This document shows positions 20,374-29,098 of a DNA stretch of 64,000 nt, one piece after another. Source of the stretch: Hansschlegelia quercus (GTDB lineage Bacteria > Pseudomonadota > Alphaproteobacteria > Rhizobiales > Methylopilaceae); the NCBI RefSeq assembly GCF_004310425.1, contig NZ_SIUB01000001.1, forward strand, positions 310,001 through 374,000. Direction: 5' to 3'. How positions within the stretch are numbered: the first letter of the stretch is position 1; each line of letters opens with the position of its first letter. The translations under genes and the position numbers were made by a program. Under the pieces are notes generated by a model. The model had not been told where the DNA came from. It was given only the letters and a program-made list of their open reading frames with translations, and did not search any database.

Positions 20374-20999
20374 GCTCCAACGGACCCAATCTCTCGCATG
20401 GCCCTCTGCGGGTCGGCGTCGGCGGCCCCGTCGGCTCGGGCAAGACGGCGCTGATGGAAGCGCTCTGCCGCCGCTTCCGCGACGCCTACGAGATCTGCGC
20501 GATCACCAACGACATCTACACCAAGGAGGACGCGCGCATTCTGGTCGAGGCCGGGGCGCTGGACGCGGAGCGGATCATGGGGGTGGAGACCGGCGGCTGT
20601 CCGCACACCGCGATCCGCGAGGACGCCTCTATCAACCTCGCGGCGATCGCCGAGATGAGCCGGAAGTTCCCGAAGCTCGACATCGTGCTGATCGAGTCCG
20701 GTGGGGACAATCTCGCCGCGACCTTCTCGCCGGAACTCGCCGACATCACCGTCTACGTCATCGACGTCGCGGGAGGCGAGAAGATCCCGCGAAAAGGGGG
20801 CCCGGGCATCACCCGCTCCGACATCCTCGTCGTCAACAAGACCGATCTCGCGCCGATGGTCGGCGCGGACCTCTCGGTGATGGAGGCGGATACGATCCGC
20901 ATGCGCAAGGGCGCGCCTTACGTCTTCGCGAGCGTACGGAACGGCGAGGGCGTCGAACCGGTCGCGGCGTTCATCGAGAAGGCCGGCGGGCTGAGGTGA
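20370..20999 (+). CDS. ureG: Urease accessory GTPase UreG
   Basis: 209 aa. P-loop [63 protein letters not shown] and the guanine-binding [15 protein letters not shown]-class GTPase whose hydrolysis drives nickel insertion into urease. It has no His-rich N-terminal extension. Last gene of the urea unit; I see no hairpin terminator on this strand before the convergent mucR terminator at 21077-21109. Confidence 0.95.
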   Translation: MSSNGPNLSHGPLRVGVGGPVGSGKTALMEALCRRFRDAYEICAITNDIYTKEDARILVEAGALDAERIMGVETGGCPHTAIREDASINLAAIAEMSRKFPKLDIVLIESGGDNLAATFSPELADITVYVIDVAGGEKIPRKGGPGITRSDILVVNKTDLAPMVGADLSVMEADTIRMRKGAPYVFASVRNGEGVEPVAAFIEKAGGLR

Positions 21000-21076
21000 G
21001 GCCGTTCATTACGCGTTGTCCCGGAGGGCGCACTGCGCCGAGCCGGGACGACGAGCGCGCGGCCGTCGTTCGCGCA

Positions 21077-21109
21077 AACAAAAACGCCGCCCGATCTCCT
21101 AGGCGGCGT
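21077..21109 (-). terminator. Rho-independent terminator of mucR
   Basis: Read on the minus strand: ACGCCGCC, a 10-nt loop, GGCGGCGT, then TTTTGTTT. It lies 27 bp past the mucR stop. On the plus strand the stem has no T run, so it should mainly stop mucR transcription. Confidence 0.85.
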
Positions 21110-21135
21110 CTCCAAAATCTGGACGTCCAAACGCG

Positions 21136-21558
21136 TCAGCGGGAGCCGCGCTTGCCGCGCTGCTGGCCGAGGCCCATCTTTTTGGCGAGTTCGGAGCGCG
21201 CCGCCGCGTAGTTCGGCGCAACCATGGGGTAGTCGGACGGCAGGCCCCACTTCTCCCGGTACTCTTCCGGCGACATGTTGTACTGCGTGCGCAGGTGGCG
21301 CTTCAGCGACTTGAACTTTTTGCCGTCCTCAAGACAGACGATGTAGTCCGAATTGACGGACTTCTTGACCGGCACCGCAGGCTTCGGCGCCTCGGCGGCC
21401 GGCTCGGCGACTCCGGGGGAGACACGACTGAGCGCGGCGTGAACCTCGTTGATCAACGAAGGGAGATCCGCCGCCGAAATCGAGTTGTTGCTCACATAGG
21501 CCGACACGATCTCGGCGGCGAGCTCGATGTAATTGGCGGAAGGCGCGGTATCGCTCAT
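21136..21558 (-). CDS. mucR: MucR/Ros family zinc-finger transcriptional regulator
   Basis: 140 aa from ATG 21558; the frame is open upstream but [20 protein letters not shown] is the normal MucR N-terminus. The DNA-binding core is [21 protein letters not shown], then [36 protein letters not shown]. The residue after RT, often His, is Gln here (RTQYNM), a variant I believe is common in this subfamily. MucR proteins are H-NS-like repressors of exopolysaccharide, motility and virulence genes in Hyphomicrobiales and usually repress themselves. A palindrome lies 71-85 bp upstream. Confidence 0.93.
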   Translation of the reverse strand: MSDTAPSANYIELAAEIVSAYVSNNSISAADLPSLINEVHAALSRVSPGVAEPAAEAPKPAVPVKKSVNSDYIVCLEDGKKFKSLKRHLRTQYNMSPEEYREKWGLPSDYPMVAPNYAAARSELAKKMGLGQQRGKRGSR

Positions 21559-21899
21559 GAAATCAGGTTCCAGAGTTTTGATGGGACACGACGGATTACC
21601 GTGGAAAACCATCTCCGCCGCGAATGTCTTTAGGCGACCTAAATCAGACCTGAAGCGCTACCGTTCGATCGATTCGAAGCCGATGTGACTGGTAGTTTGA
21701 TAGACAACCGATTTCAGTGACGCAAGTTCTGCTCACAGTTTTCAAGCGCTTTTTGTTTGCCGATGCTCTCGATGACTGCGCGAAACCGCTCCGCATCATC
21801 GCAACACCGTCATCTTTCAAGTCCCGTCGACTGCAGGGCCGTTCCGCGCCCACGCAACGTCGACCGACGGGGTCTCCGCCTTCTTCCAGAGGATCGTTC
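21559..21899. other. 341-bp non-coding divergent region between mucR and ptrB
   Basis: Contains the mucR leader and promoter (leftward) and the peptidase promoter (rightward). It is AT-richer than the surroundings around 21590-21760. The only clear structure is the palindrome at 21629-21643. Short open frames crossing it show no recognisable protein. Confidence 0.5.
21629..21643. promoter_or_regulatory. Palindrome upstream of mucR (candidate operator)
   Basis: TTTAGG-CGA-CCTAAA, a perfect 6-bp inverted repeat with a 3-nt spacer in an AT-richer stretch, 71-85 bp upstream of the mucR ATG. Autoregulation is usual for MucR, but whether this is its site is inference. Confidence 0.35.
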
Positions 21900-23999
21900 A
21901 TGACCGCTCCCGCCAGCGCCCCCCATGCTGACCGCCGCCCCTCCAGCAGGACCGTCCATGGCGTCGTCCTGGAGAATCCTTACGGCTGGTTGAAGGCGGA
22001 AAACTGGCAGGAGGCGATCCGCGACCCTTCCGTTCTGCCGGCTGACATCCGCGCCCATCTTGAGGCAGAGAACGCCTACGCCGCCCGCGTCCTCGGCCCG
22101 CTCGACGCGCTCAAGACGAGGCTGGTGGCGGAGATCCGCGGACGCATCAAGGAGGACGATTCCTCGGTGCCCGTGGACGACGGCCCCTTCGCTTACGCCG
22201 TGCGCCACCGCCAGGGCGGCCAGCATCCTCTCGTCGTGCGGCGGCCGCGCGCAGGCGGAGACGAGACCGTGCTGCTCGATGGCGACGCGCTTGCAAGAGG
22301 CCACGCCTTCTTCCAGCTCGGCTCCTGGCGCGTCTCGCCCGACCATGCGCTGCTCGCCTGGAGCGCCGACGACAAGGGCTCGGAGTTCCTGTCTATCCGC
22401 ATCCGCGATCTCGCCACCGGCGAGGACCTCCCCGACGTCACGCCGGACTCGACCGGCGCGGCGGTCTGGTCGGCGGATGGGGCAAGCTACTGGTATGTCC
22501 GGCTCGACCAGCAGCACCGCGCGCTGGAAGTGTGGCGCCACGTTCTCGGCCAGCCCTCGGCGAGCGACATGCTCGTCTTCAAGGAGCAGGATCCCGGCTG
22601 GTTCGTGGGCGTCGAGGAGACGCGCTCCGGCGCCTTCTGCGTCATCACCGTCTCCGATCACGACACCACGGAATCGCATCTCATAGACCGCACAGCGTCT
22701 GCGTCGGCCCCGAGGCTGGTGCTAAAGCGCCAGGCCGGCGTGCGCTACGAACTCGACCACCACCCGGACCTCAACGGCCGCTCGACCCTTGTGCTCCGCA
22801 CCAATGCGGACGGCGCGACCGACTTCAAGCTGCTCGCGGTGGAAGCCGATGATCCGACGGGCTCTGCGCGCGAGATCGTCGGCCACCGGCCGGGCGTCTA
22901 CATCCTTGACCACGCGGTCACCGAGCGGCGGCTCGTACGGCTCGAACGCGTCGACGCCCTGCCCCGCATCGTGATCCGCGCGCTCGACGGCGGGGCGGAG
23001 CACGCGATCTCCTTCGATGAGGAGGCGTTTTCGCTGGGCCTCGACGCGCCGCGGGAGTTCAACTCGGACGTCGCGCGGTTCTCCTACTCGTCGCCCGCTA
23101 CGCCGGCTGAGGTCTGGGATTATGACATGGGCAGCCGCGAGAGGACCTTCCGCAAGCGGCAGGAGATCCCCTCCGGCCACGATCCGAAGGATTACGTCGT
23201 GCGCCGCCTCTCCGCGCGCGCGCCGGACGGCGAGAGCGTGCCGATCACGATCATCCATAAAGCGGGCGTCCCGACCGACGGCTCGGCGCCCTGCCTGCTC
23301 TACGGCTACGGGGCCTACGGGATCTCGATCCCGGCGAGCTTCTCCGGGGCTCGCCTGTCGCTGGTCGACCGCGGCTTCGTCTATGCGGTCGCCCACATCC
23401 GCGGCGGGACCGAGAAGGGCTGGGGCTGGTATCTCGATGGCAAACTCGCGGCCAAGACCAACACTTTCACCGATTTCGTCGCGGCCGCCGAGACGCTGGT
23501 CGCCGAGGGATTCACGGCGAGCGGACGGATCGTCGCGCAGGGCGGATCCGCCGGCGGGATGCTGATGGGCGCGGTTGCCAACCTGCGGCCGGACCTGTTT
23601 GCGGGGATCGTCGCCGAGGTGCCCTTCGTCGACGTGCTCGCCACGATGCTCGACGACACCCTGCCGCTGACGCCGCCGGAATGGCCGGAATGGGGCGATC
23701 CGATCCGCGACAAGGAGGCCTTCCGCCGCATCCTGAGCTACAGCCCGGTCGACAACGTGGCGGCTCGCCCCTACCCGGCGATCCTGGCTCTCGCCGGTCT
23801 CACCGATCCACGCGTGACCTATTGGGAACCCGCCAAGTGGGTGGCGCGACTGCGCGAGGCGACGACCTCGGACCGTCCGATCCTACTGCGCACCAATATG
23901 GACGCCGGGCATGGCGGCGCGGCCGGCAGGTTCGACAGGCTCGAGGAGGTCGGTCTTGCCTACGCCTTTGCGCTACAGTCTGTCGGCCTAACCGACTGA
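21900..23999 (+). CDS. ptrB: Oligopeptidase B-like serine peptidase (family S9A)
   Basis: 699 aa from ATG 21900; an open frame runs upstream to 21717 but is not peptidase-like, and a GGATCG lies before this ATG. N-terminus has ENPYGWLKAENW; the middle is a seven-blade propeller (SPDHALLAWSADDKGSE, DITVSDHDT-like repeats). The C-terminal alpha/beta-hydrolase domain has LLYGYGAYGIS, the nucleophile GGSAGGMLMG, then LTDPRVTYWEPAKW (Asp) and AGHGGAAGRF (His). Such enzymes cut short peptides after Arg/Lys in the cytoplasm or periplasm. No signal peptide is seen. Its stop is 3 bp from the stop of the convergent gene. Confidence 0.9.
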   Translation: MTAPASAPHADRRPSSRTVHGVVLENPYGWLKAENWQEAIRDPSVLPADIRAHLEAENAYAARVLGPLDALKTRLVAEIRGRIKEDDSSVPVDDGPFAYAVRHRQGGQHPLVVRRPRAGGDETVLLDGDALARGHAFFQLGSWRVSPDHALLAWSADDKGSEFLSIRIRDLATGEDLPDVTPDSTGAAVWSADGASYWYVRLDQQHRALEVWRHVLGQPSASDMLVFKEQDPGWFVGVEETRSGAFCVITVSDHDTTESHLIDRTASASAPRLVLKRQAGVRYELDHHPDLNGRSTLVLRTNADGATDFKLLAVEADDPTGSAREIVGHRPGVYILDHAVTERRLVRLERVDALPRIVIRALDGGAEHAISFDEEAFSLGLDAPREFNSDVARFSYSSPATPAEVWDYDMGSRERTFRKRQEIPSGHDPKDYVVRRLSARAPDGESVPITIIHKAGVPTDGSAPCLLYGYGAYGISIPASFSGARLSLVDRGFVYAVAHIRGGTEKGWGWYLDGKLAAKTNTFTDFVAAAETLVAEGFTASGRIVAQGGSAGGMLMGAVANLRPDLFAGIVAEVPFVDVLATMLDDTLPLTPPEWPEWGDPIRDKEAFRRILSYSPVDNVAARPYPAILALAGLTDPRVTYWEPAKWVARLREATTSDRPILLRTNMDAGHGGAAGRFDRLEEVGLAYAFALQSVGLTD

Positions 24000-24002
24000 C
24001 GG

Positions 24003-25373
24003 CTAAGCGGGGCGAGACGCGCCGATTTCTTCGGCCGGCGCGTCCTCAAGCGCCAAAATCGCGGCGTCGAGCGCGTCCGCCTCGCTCGTCGGCGCGGTTC
24101 CGAGTCCAAGCTCGGCGTCTGGATCACCGCTCTCGCCGCGAGCGCGCGCCACCGTCGCCTTCAACTCCTCGATCGAGGAGAAATGGCGCGTCCCGTGTTC
24201 GGACTCGGCTTCGATCGCGCCGCCTTCGAGGAAGCGGTAGGTGACGCCGTTATGCTCGCCCTCGCGCAGCACGACGCGGGGCGGCTGGACCTCGGCCCGC
24301 GGCGCGGTTTCGGCGGCGCCGGGTTGGGTCGCCGGTTCAGCCGCGACAGGCGCCTGCGACGCGTGCGCGGCGGCTTCGCTTTCGGCTTTTGCACGGGCCT
24401 CGCGCCTCGCCCGCGCCCGCAACAGCCATTCCGGCGTCGTCGCGCCCGGCGAGTCCGAGGCTGTGGGCTCCGCTGCAGGCTCTGTCTTCGCCGCCTGAGC
24501 CGGCTCCGCCGGAGCCAGCGGCTCGGACGGGATTATAGGCTCCGCAACGAGCGCGGGCTTCTTTTCGATCGCAGCAGGCCGCGGCCGACGTTCGAGCGGC
24601 GCCAGCGTTACGGGCGTAGGCGGTTCCGCCGCGACAGGCCGAGCCGGCACGGGTTTGGGCGCGGCCGGCGGCGCAGACTCCGTAGGAGCAGTTTCGGAGA
24701 CGGTCACGGGCTCCTCAGCCACGGGCTTTGGCGACTCAACGGCGACACCCGGCCGAGGCTCTTGCGCCGGCTTGGGCGATTTGGACGTCCTCGCATCAAT
24801 CGAACGCGGAACAGGAAATTCCGCCGCGGGAGTCGCGGCAGGCCGAGATTCGCGTTTCGGGCGGGCGACCTGGACCGTAGGCCTCAGACCCCGCTTTACG
24901 GCCATCGCGGCTTCCGAGCGGGAGGGCGCGACGGGCGGCGGCGCGCGCTCCTCGATGCTTGCGGGCGGCTCCTGCAACGTCGGCGCGGTGGGCAAGGTCG
25001 GGCCGACGCGCGGCGCCGGCGCCTTGGCAGGCGCGGGAGCTATGATCGAGGGAGCTGGATCGGCCTCGGGTTCAGTCGCGGGCTCGCTCGCAGTGAAGCT
25101 CGCTGAAGTCGCGACCGGCTCCGTTCGCACTTCGAAAGCCCGGACGATCTGTCCGCCTGCACGCGAAACCGCCGCCGCGATCGCGCCGAGGCCGATCGAC
25201 AGGACGCCGGCTCCGGCGAGCGTCGCGGCGATGTCGAGCGCGCCGAATCCATCAGCCCGGACGATGGTCAGCCCGCTCCAGCCGAGAAGCGCTGCGCCGA
25301 GCGCATACAGTACAAAGGGCATGACGAAGGGCATGGACGGATTGGGCCTCGTTCCGCGTCGGGCGTTCTTCAT
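24003..25373 (-). CDS. Membrane-anchored Pro/Ala/Glu-rich protein with conserved C-terminal motif
   Basis: 456 aa if started at ATG 25373; ATG 25409 and 25334 are alternatives and no ribosome site decides. Two hydrophobic segments (about residues 15-35 and 45-65) are followed by ~280 residues of low-complexity Pro/Ala/Glu sequence, then a small folded-looking module: REGEHNGVTYRFLEGGAIEAE and FSSIEELKATV. That C-terminal beta-hairpin-plus-helix pattern recurs, in my memory, in uncharacterised rhizobial proteins. The low-complexity stretch suggests a flexible tether. Function unknown. Confidence 0.6.
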   Translation of the reverse strand: MKNARRGTRPNPSMPFVMPFVLYALGAALLGWSGLTIVRADGFGALDIAATLAGAGVLSIGLGAIAAAVSRAGGQIVRAFEVRTEPVATSASFTASEPATEPEADPAPSIIAPAPAKAPAPRVGPTLPTAPTLQEPPASIEERAPPPVAPSRSEAAMAVKRGLRPTVQVARPKRESRPAATPAAEFPVPRSIDARTSKSPKPAQEPRPGVAVESPKPVAEEPVTVSETAPTESAPPAAPKPVPARPVAAEPPTPVTLAPLERRPRPAAIEKKPALVAEPIIPSEPLAPAEPAQAAKTEPAAEPTASDSPGATTPEWLLRARARREARAKAESEAAAHASQAPVAAEPATQPGAAETAPRAEVQPPRVVLREGEHNGVTYRFLEGGAIEAESEHGTRHFSSIEELKATVARARGESGDPDAELGLGTAPTSEADALDAAILALEDAPAEEIGASRPA

Positions 25374-25478
25374 TCTTGACCCGGCGCGCCTTAGCGGCGG
25401 ATGAAGCATGGCGGGCCCGCGGTCTTGTTGCCGCCTTGCCCGGCCTGCCTATCTACCGCTTGCAAGCCGCCGGGGGGA

Positions 25479-25490
25479 GTCAGCGCTGAC
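25479..25490. promoter_or_regulatory. Palindrome upstream of sodB
   Basis: GTCAGCGCTGAC, a perfect 12-bp palindrome ending 51 bp before the sodB ATG. It could be an operator; in GC-rich DNA a 12-bp palindrome may also arise by chance. Confidence 0.25.
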
Positions 25491-25541
25491 GCGCCTCTTT
25501 CCCGCCGGGAATGAAACGAATCCCTTTCTCCGGAGATTTCG

Positions 25542-26138
25542 ATGGCTTTCGAACTGCCTGAACTGCCTTACGCCTATGACGCGTTGCAGCCTTACATGTC
25601 GAAGGAGACCCTCGAGTTCCACCACGACAAGCATCACAACACCTATGTCGAGACCGGCAACAAGCTGCTCGCCGGATCGGGCCTCGAGGGCAAGTCGCTC
25701 GAGGAGATCGTGAAGGAGTCGCACGGCAAGAACGCGGCCCTCTTCAACAATGCCGGCCAGCACTACAACCACCTCCATTTCTGGAACTGGATGAAGCCGA
25801 ACGGCGGCGGATCGATCCCCGGCGCGCTCGAGGCCAAGATCAAGGAGGATCTCGGCGGCGTCGAGAAGTTCAAGGAGGACTTCATCGAGGCCGGCAAGGG
25901 CCAGTTCGGCTCAGGCTGGGCGTGGCTCGCGCTGAAGGGCGGCAAGCTCGAGGTGATGAAGACCCCGAACGGCGAAAACCCGCTGGTCCACGGCGCGACC
26001 CCGCTGCTCGGCGTCGACGTCTGGGAGCACTCCTACTACATCGATTATCGCAACAAGCGTCCCGACTATCTCAAGGCGTTCATCGAGAATCTCGTGAACT
26101 GGGAATATGTCGAGAAGCTCTACTCCGAGGCGAAGTAA
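25542..26138 (+). CDS. sodB: Superoxide dismutase, iron type
   Basis: 198 aa. Metal ligands are His27 (LEFHHDKHH), His77 (HYNHLHFW), Asp159 and His163 (VDVWEHSYY). Gln73, four residues before His77, sits where FeSODs place their second-sphere Gln; the MnSOD counterpart (Gln in the C-terminal domain) is not obvious, so Fe is the likely metal. Converts superoxide to hydrogen peroxide and oxygen in the cytoplasm; no signal peptide. Preceded by a GGAG at about 25531 and followed by its own terminator. Confidence 0.95.
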   Translation: MAFELPELPYAYDALQPYMSKETLEFHHDKHHNTYVETGNKLLAGSGLEGKSLEEIVKESHGKNAALFNNAGQHYNHLHFWNWMKPNGGGSIPGALEAKIKEDLGGVEKFKEDFIEAGKGQFGSGWAWLALKGGKLEVMKTPNGENPLVHGATPLLGVDVWEHSYYIDYRNKRPDYLKAFIENLVNWEYVEKLYSEAK

Positions 26139-26166
26139 CGTCTCTTGAATCTGAACGTGATCTGCG

Positions 26167-26190
26167 AACGGGGCCGAAAGGCCCCGTTTT
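26167..26190 (+). terminator. Rho-independent terminator of sodB
   Basis: AACGGGGCC, GAAA tetraloop, GGCCCCGTT followed by TT; perfect 9-bp stem 29 bp after the sodB stop. Confidence 0.9.
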
Positions 26191-26272
26191 CATGTCCAGT
26201 CGCTGGCGGCTGTGTCCGGCGATCGTCGCGGCTCACCTAGAACTTCTCTGCGGGAGCCGGCTCCGAAACGCC

Positions 26273-26306
26273 AAAAGAAAACGGGGACGCCCTTCGGCGT
26301 CCCCGT
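26273..26306 (-). terminator. Rho-independent terminator of the SphA-like gene
   Basis: On the minus strand ACGGGGACGCC, loop GAAG, GGCGTCCCCGT then TTTCTTTT. Perfect 11-bp stem about 40 bp past the stop of the leftward outer-membrane protein gene. Confidence 0.9.
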
Positions 26307-26345
26307 TTCCGTCGCATCCGGTTTAACCGAGAGGTTCGGTCGATC

Positions 26346-27203
26346 TCAGTACTTGGTGACCAGCGGAGCGGCCGCCGCAGTCGGCGTCCACAGCGGGATG
26401 ATCACGCGACCCCAGAAACGGGTCTCCTTGCCGCCCAGGTTGCGCTGGTAGATGTCGCGCGTCACGTAGGCCTGCAGGATGGCCGGGCCGAAGTTGTAGC
26501 CGACGAGCGGACCCAGCGCGAACTGCTTGCCCTTGCCAGCCTGTCCGGTCGGGAGATCGTATTCGGTCGAGCCGAAGCCGACAGCGCCGACTTCCCAGTT
26601 GCCGAAGGTCTTGGTCGCGGTCAGGTCGATGCCGAGGCCGTTCGAGGTCTTGCCACCCGCGATACGATCGGTGTCGAAGGTGATGCTCCAGGTGACGTTC
26701 GCCGTGAGGTTCCAGCCGTCAGCCGTATAGCTCGCCGCGAAGTCCTGACGCCACGTGGTGGCGCGGACGCGGATGTCCTTCTCACCGACGTTGAAGTAGA
26801 AGCCGGAGGTGTAGCTGACGCCGATGCCGTTACCCAGATCCCAGGCCAGCGCGCCGGCCAGGAAGGGATTGTAGAGGCCGTAGTCGGAATTGTTGTTGCC
26901 GGGCGGGTCGATGTAGATGTTCGGCAGAGCGCCGAGGACCTGAACGTTCGCGCCGAGGACGGTCCAGGGCGTCGACCAAGCGATGACCGGCACGTCGACG
27001 AGGACGCCCGTGTCACGGCCGGGAACGCTACGCTCGCCCCAGCTGATGGTGTTGACGAAGTAAACGCCCTCGGGAAGAGGCGCGCCGCGAGCAAGACCGC
27101 TGGTCTCACCCGGCTGCTTCGTAAGGCCGGCGCTCGCGCCCACTGTCGTTGCGCCCCAAGCGACCGCGCCGATCGCCGCGATCTTGATTGCATTCTTCAG
27201 CAT
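26346..27203 (-). CDS. SphA/phenol-MetA-type outer-membrane beta-barrel protein
   Basis: 285 aa from ATG 27203, which has a perfect GGAGGA ribosome site; the open frame upstream is ignored. Signal peptide MLKNAIKIAAIGAVAWGATTVGASAG. The mature part alternates aromatic and polar residues, with LPEGVYFVNTISWGER, NNNSDYGLYNPFLAGALAWDLGNGIGVSYTSG-like strands, GPLVGYNFGPAILQAY and a C-terminal strand, as in the PF13557 family (SphA and meta-pathway phenol degradation barrels). These are thought to pass hydrophobic compounds through the outer membrane. Substrate unknown. Likely highly expressed: strong RBS, strong terminator. Confidence 0.75.
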   Translation of the reverse strand: MLKNAIKIAAIGAVAWGATTVGASAGLTKQPGETSGLARGAPLPEGVYFVNTISWGERSVPGRDTGVLVDVPVIAWSTPWTVLGANVQVLGALPNIYIDPPGNNNSDYGLYNPFLAGALAWDLGNGIGVSYTSGFYFNVGEKDIRVRATTWRQDFAASYTADGWNLTANVTWSITFDTDRIAGGKTSNGLGIDLTATKTFGNWEVGAVGFGSTEYDLPTGQAGKGKQFALGPLVGYNFGPAILQAYVTRDIYQRNLGGKETRFWGRVIIPLWTPTAAAAPLVTKY

Positions 27204-27557
27204 CTTGTTTTCCTCCGATCGGCGCCCTCCCGGGACGCCGCCTCTCCGAGTTCTTTCGCCAGTCGGTTCGGCGCGTTCCGTCCCCGAGCGAAGCATTCGG
27301 TTACAGAACCGATGGCTCAACAAGCGCCCCCGACTCGGCGCTGCTGAAAGGAGAGGACATTTTTTAGGCGGGTCTCGCTAGCCCAAACGGGATCGGGCTG
27401 TGCTGTTGCAGCCAAACTGTCGCCAAAATGTCGCAGCGTTGGGGCGGCCAAAATGAGGCGGTTGAGCCGCTTTTCGACGCCCGTTGAGCCACGAAGGTTC
27501 TGAGCAAATTATAAGCGTTACAATGAGTTGCTAAAAGCAGCGTGGGCGCCCAAGCCT
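27204..27557. other. 354-bp non-coding region upstream of the SphA-like gene
   Basis: Holds the promoter region of the leftward outer-membrane protein and three related direct repeats (27411-27457). The stretch near 27340-27365 and 27500-27535 is AT-rich. I see no gene in it; open frames crossing it have no recognisable product. Confidence 0.5.
27411..27457 (-). repeat. Direct repeats of an 11-bp unit upstream of the SphA-like gene
   Basis: On the minus strand GACATTTTGGC (27432-27422) is immediately followed by GACAGTTTGGC (27421-27411); a third copy of the 9-bp core CATTTTGGC is at 27455-27447. Spacings are 11 and 25 bp, so the two adjacent copies lie one helical turn apart, about 210-255 bp before the start codon. 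Candidate regulator half-sites. Confidence 0.5.
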
Positions 27558-28916
27558 TCATCGCAAGGTGTTCTGAGCGACCGTCAACCCCGCCATGCCC
27601 GCGACGCCTCCGATCGCCAAGTCGGGCGTCGCGACCTCATCCCAGCGGTATCCCAGAACCGCGCCGCGTCGTGATCCCGTCACGGTATTGCCGACGATCG
27701 TCGTCGGCCCGACTCCTTCGACCACCGAGACGCTGATTCCCACGTCGCATGAGCGGATCACGTTGCCGGATATCGTGACGTCCCGAAGGTACGGCCCCCA
27801 CCCCGCGCTGACGCCTGCGGCCGCTGCGTTCTCGACGACGTTTCCGGTCACGGCGACGTCCGCCTCGACGCCGATGCCCTGCCCGTAGCTGTCGCCGGGG
27901 CCGTCGAGCTTCGGGCGCCGGAACAGGTTGCGCACGACATTGCCGACGACCGTTCCCATTCGGCCGCCCTCGTTGAAGTTTGCGACAGAAATCCCCGCCG
28001 CCGCGCCGTCGATCAGGTTTCCCGATATCACCGCGCCGGAGAAGCCGAATTCCGAATAGAGGCACGTCTCGCCGCTATCGAGGCAGAGGTTGTTCGAGAT
28101 CATCACGTCGTCGGATTCGTGCGCCCGTACGGCGGTGAACGCGGAACGACGGATGGCGTTGCCGGAGATCATCACCCCCGACGCCTTGGAGACGTTGACC
28201 GCGTTGCCGTTCCATCCGAGGCCGCCATCGAGCGCGCCTGTGTCCTCGATGCGGTTGCGCGAGACGACCGATGGGTCGTCCCCTTTCGTCGTGCGGCGGA
28301 TCAGGACGCCGTTGTTGCGGCAGCTGAGGATCGCGCAATCGGTAACCGAGACGCCGAGCCCGTCCATCGAAAACAGCGCCGCTTGGCGCGCGCCCTCGAA
28401 CCGCGAGCCGCGAAGGGCGCCTCCGGAGCGACGCATCACCAGCGCACTCGCGCCGGCCCCGGAGACGACGACATCGTCGAGCGTCAGCGCCGCCACCCCG
28501 TCGGCTTCGATCAGCCCCGAATTCTGATCGGCTGGGATGTTCGACCCATGGAGCGTCAGGCCGCGCAGGGCGACGCGCTTCGCGCCTTTGGCGAAGAACA
28601 GCGGCGATGAGCCTACGAGCTCGATCCGTGTCGTTTCGCCGACGCCGATCAGGACTGCGCCGTCCGGTAGGGTCACCCCCGCCAGACGATAGAGACCGGG
28701 GCCAAGCGCGAGCGGCCGCCCCTCCCGCGCCGCGCGTTCCAGCGCTTTTGCGAACGCGCGGCTCTGGTCGCTCTCGCCGGGCTTCACGCCCAAAGCCCCG
28801 GCATCAAGCGCTCCGGGGCTCGCCTGGCCCCATGCCGGCGCCGCAGCGAGACCTGCGAACGCGGCGCTCACCGCAAGAAACCGCCGCCGCGTCGGCGCGC
28901 TGAGATCGTCGATCAT
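27558..28916 (-). CDS. Tat-exported right-handed beta-helix protein (RR_plus_rpt family)
   Basis: 452 aa from ATG 28916 (MIDDLSAPTRRRFLAVSA), giving a twin-arginine signal; an upstream in-frame ATG at 28961 is less likely. After the signal comes DAGALGVKPGESDQSRAFAKALERAAREGRPLALGPGLYRLAG, then roughly a dozen beta-helix turns recognisable by repeated ISGN/VVGN/VTGN (for example VMISGNAIRRS, AVISGNLIDGA, GTVVGNVVRN). This matches the uncharacterised TIGR03808-type proteins of alphaproteobacteria. Parallel beta-helices often bind or cut polysaccharide, but no catalytic set is evident. Confidence 0.8.
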   Translation of the reverse strand: MIDDLSAPTRRRFLAVSAAFAGLAAAPAWGQASPGALDAGALGVKPGESDQSRAFAKALERAAREGRPLALGPGLYRLAGVTLPDGAVLIGVGETTRIELVGSSPLFFAKGAKRVALRGLTLHGSNIPADQNSGLIEADGVAALTLDDVVVSGAGASALVMRRSGGALRGSRFEGARQAALFSMDGLGVSVTDCAILSCRNNGVLIRRTTKGDDPSVVSRNRIEDTGALDGGLGWNGNAVNVSKASGVMISGNAIRRSAFTAVRAHESDDVMISNNLCLDSGETCLYSEFGFSGAVISGNLIDGAAAGISVANFNEGGRMGTVVGNVVRNLFRRPKLDGPGDSYGQGIGVEADVAVTGNVVENAAAAGVSAGWGPYLRDVTISGNVIRSCDVGISVSVVEGVGPTTIVGNTVTGSRRGAVLGYRWDEVATPDLAIGGVAGMAGLTVAQNTLR

Positions 28917-29098
28917 GGACTGCAAGGACTTGCGCTCCCGGCCCCGCCTGAGCCAATTCATGCGCGCGCACGGTCCTCAACACCGCCGGCGCAGAAAGCG
29001 ACCCTAGAGGCTTCGGGCTCTGACGGGGAGTATGCCCGGCGCCGCGCGTTCGGATACGGTTTCGCGAACAGGCTCAGGCCTAGGGCCATGGGATCGAC

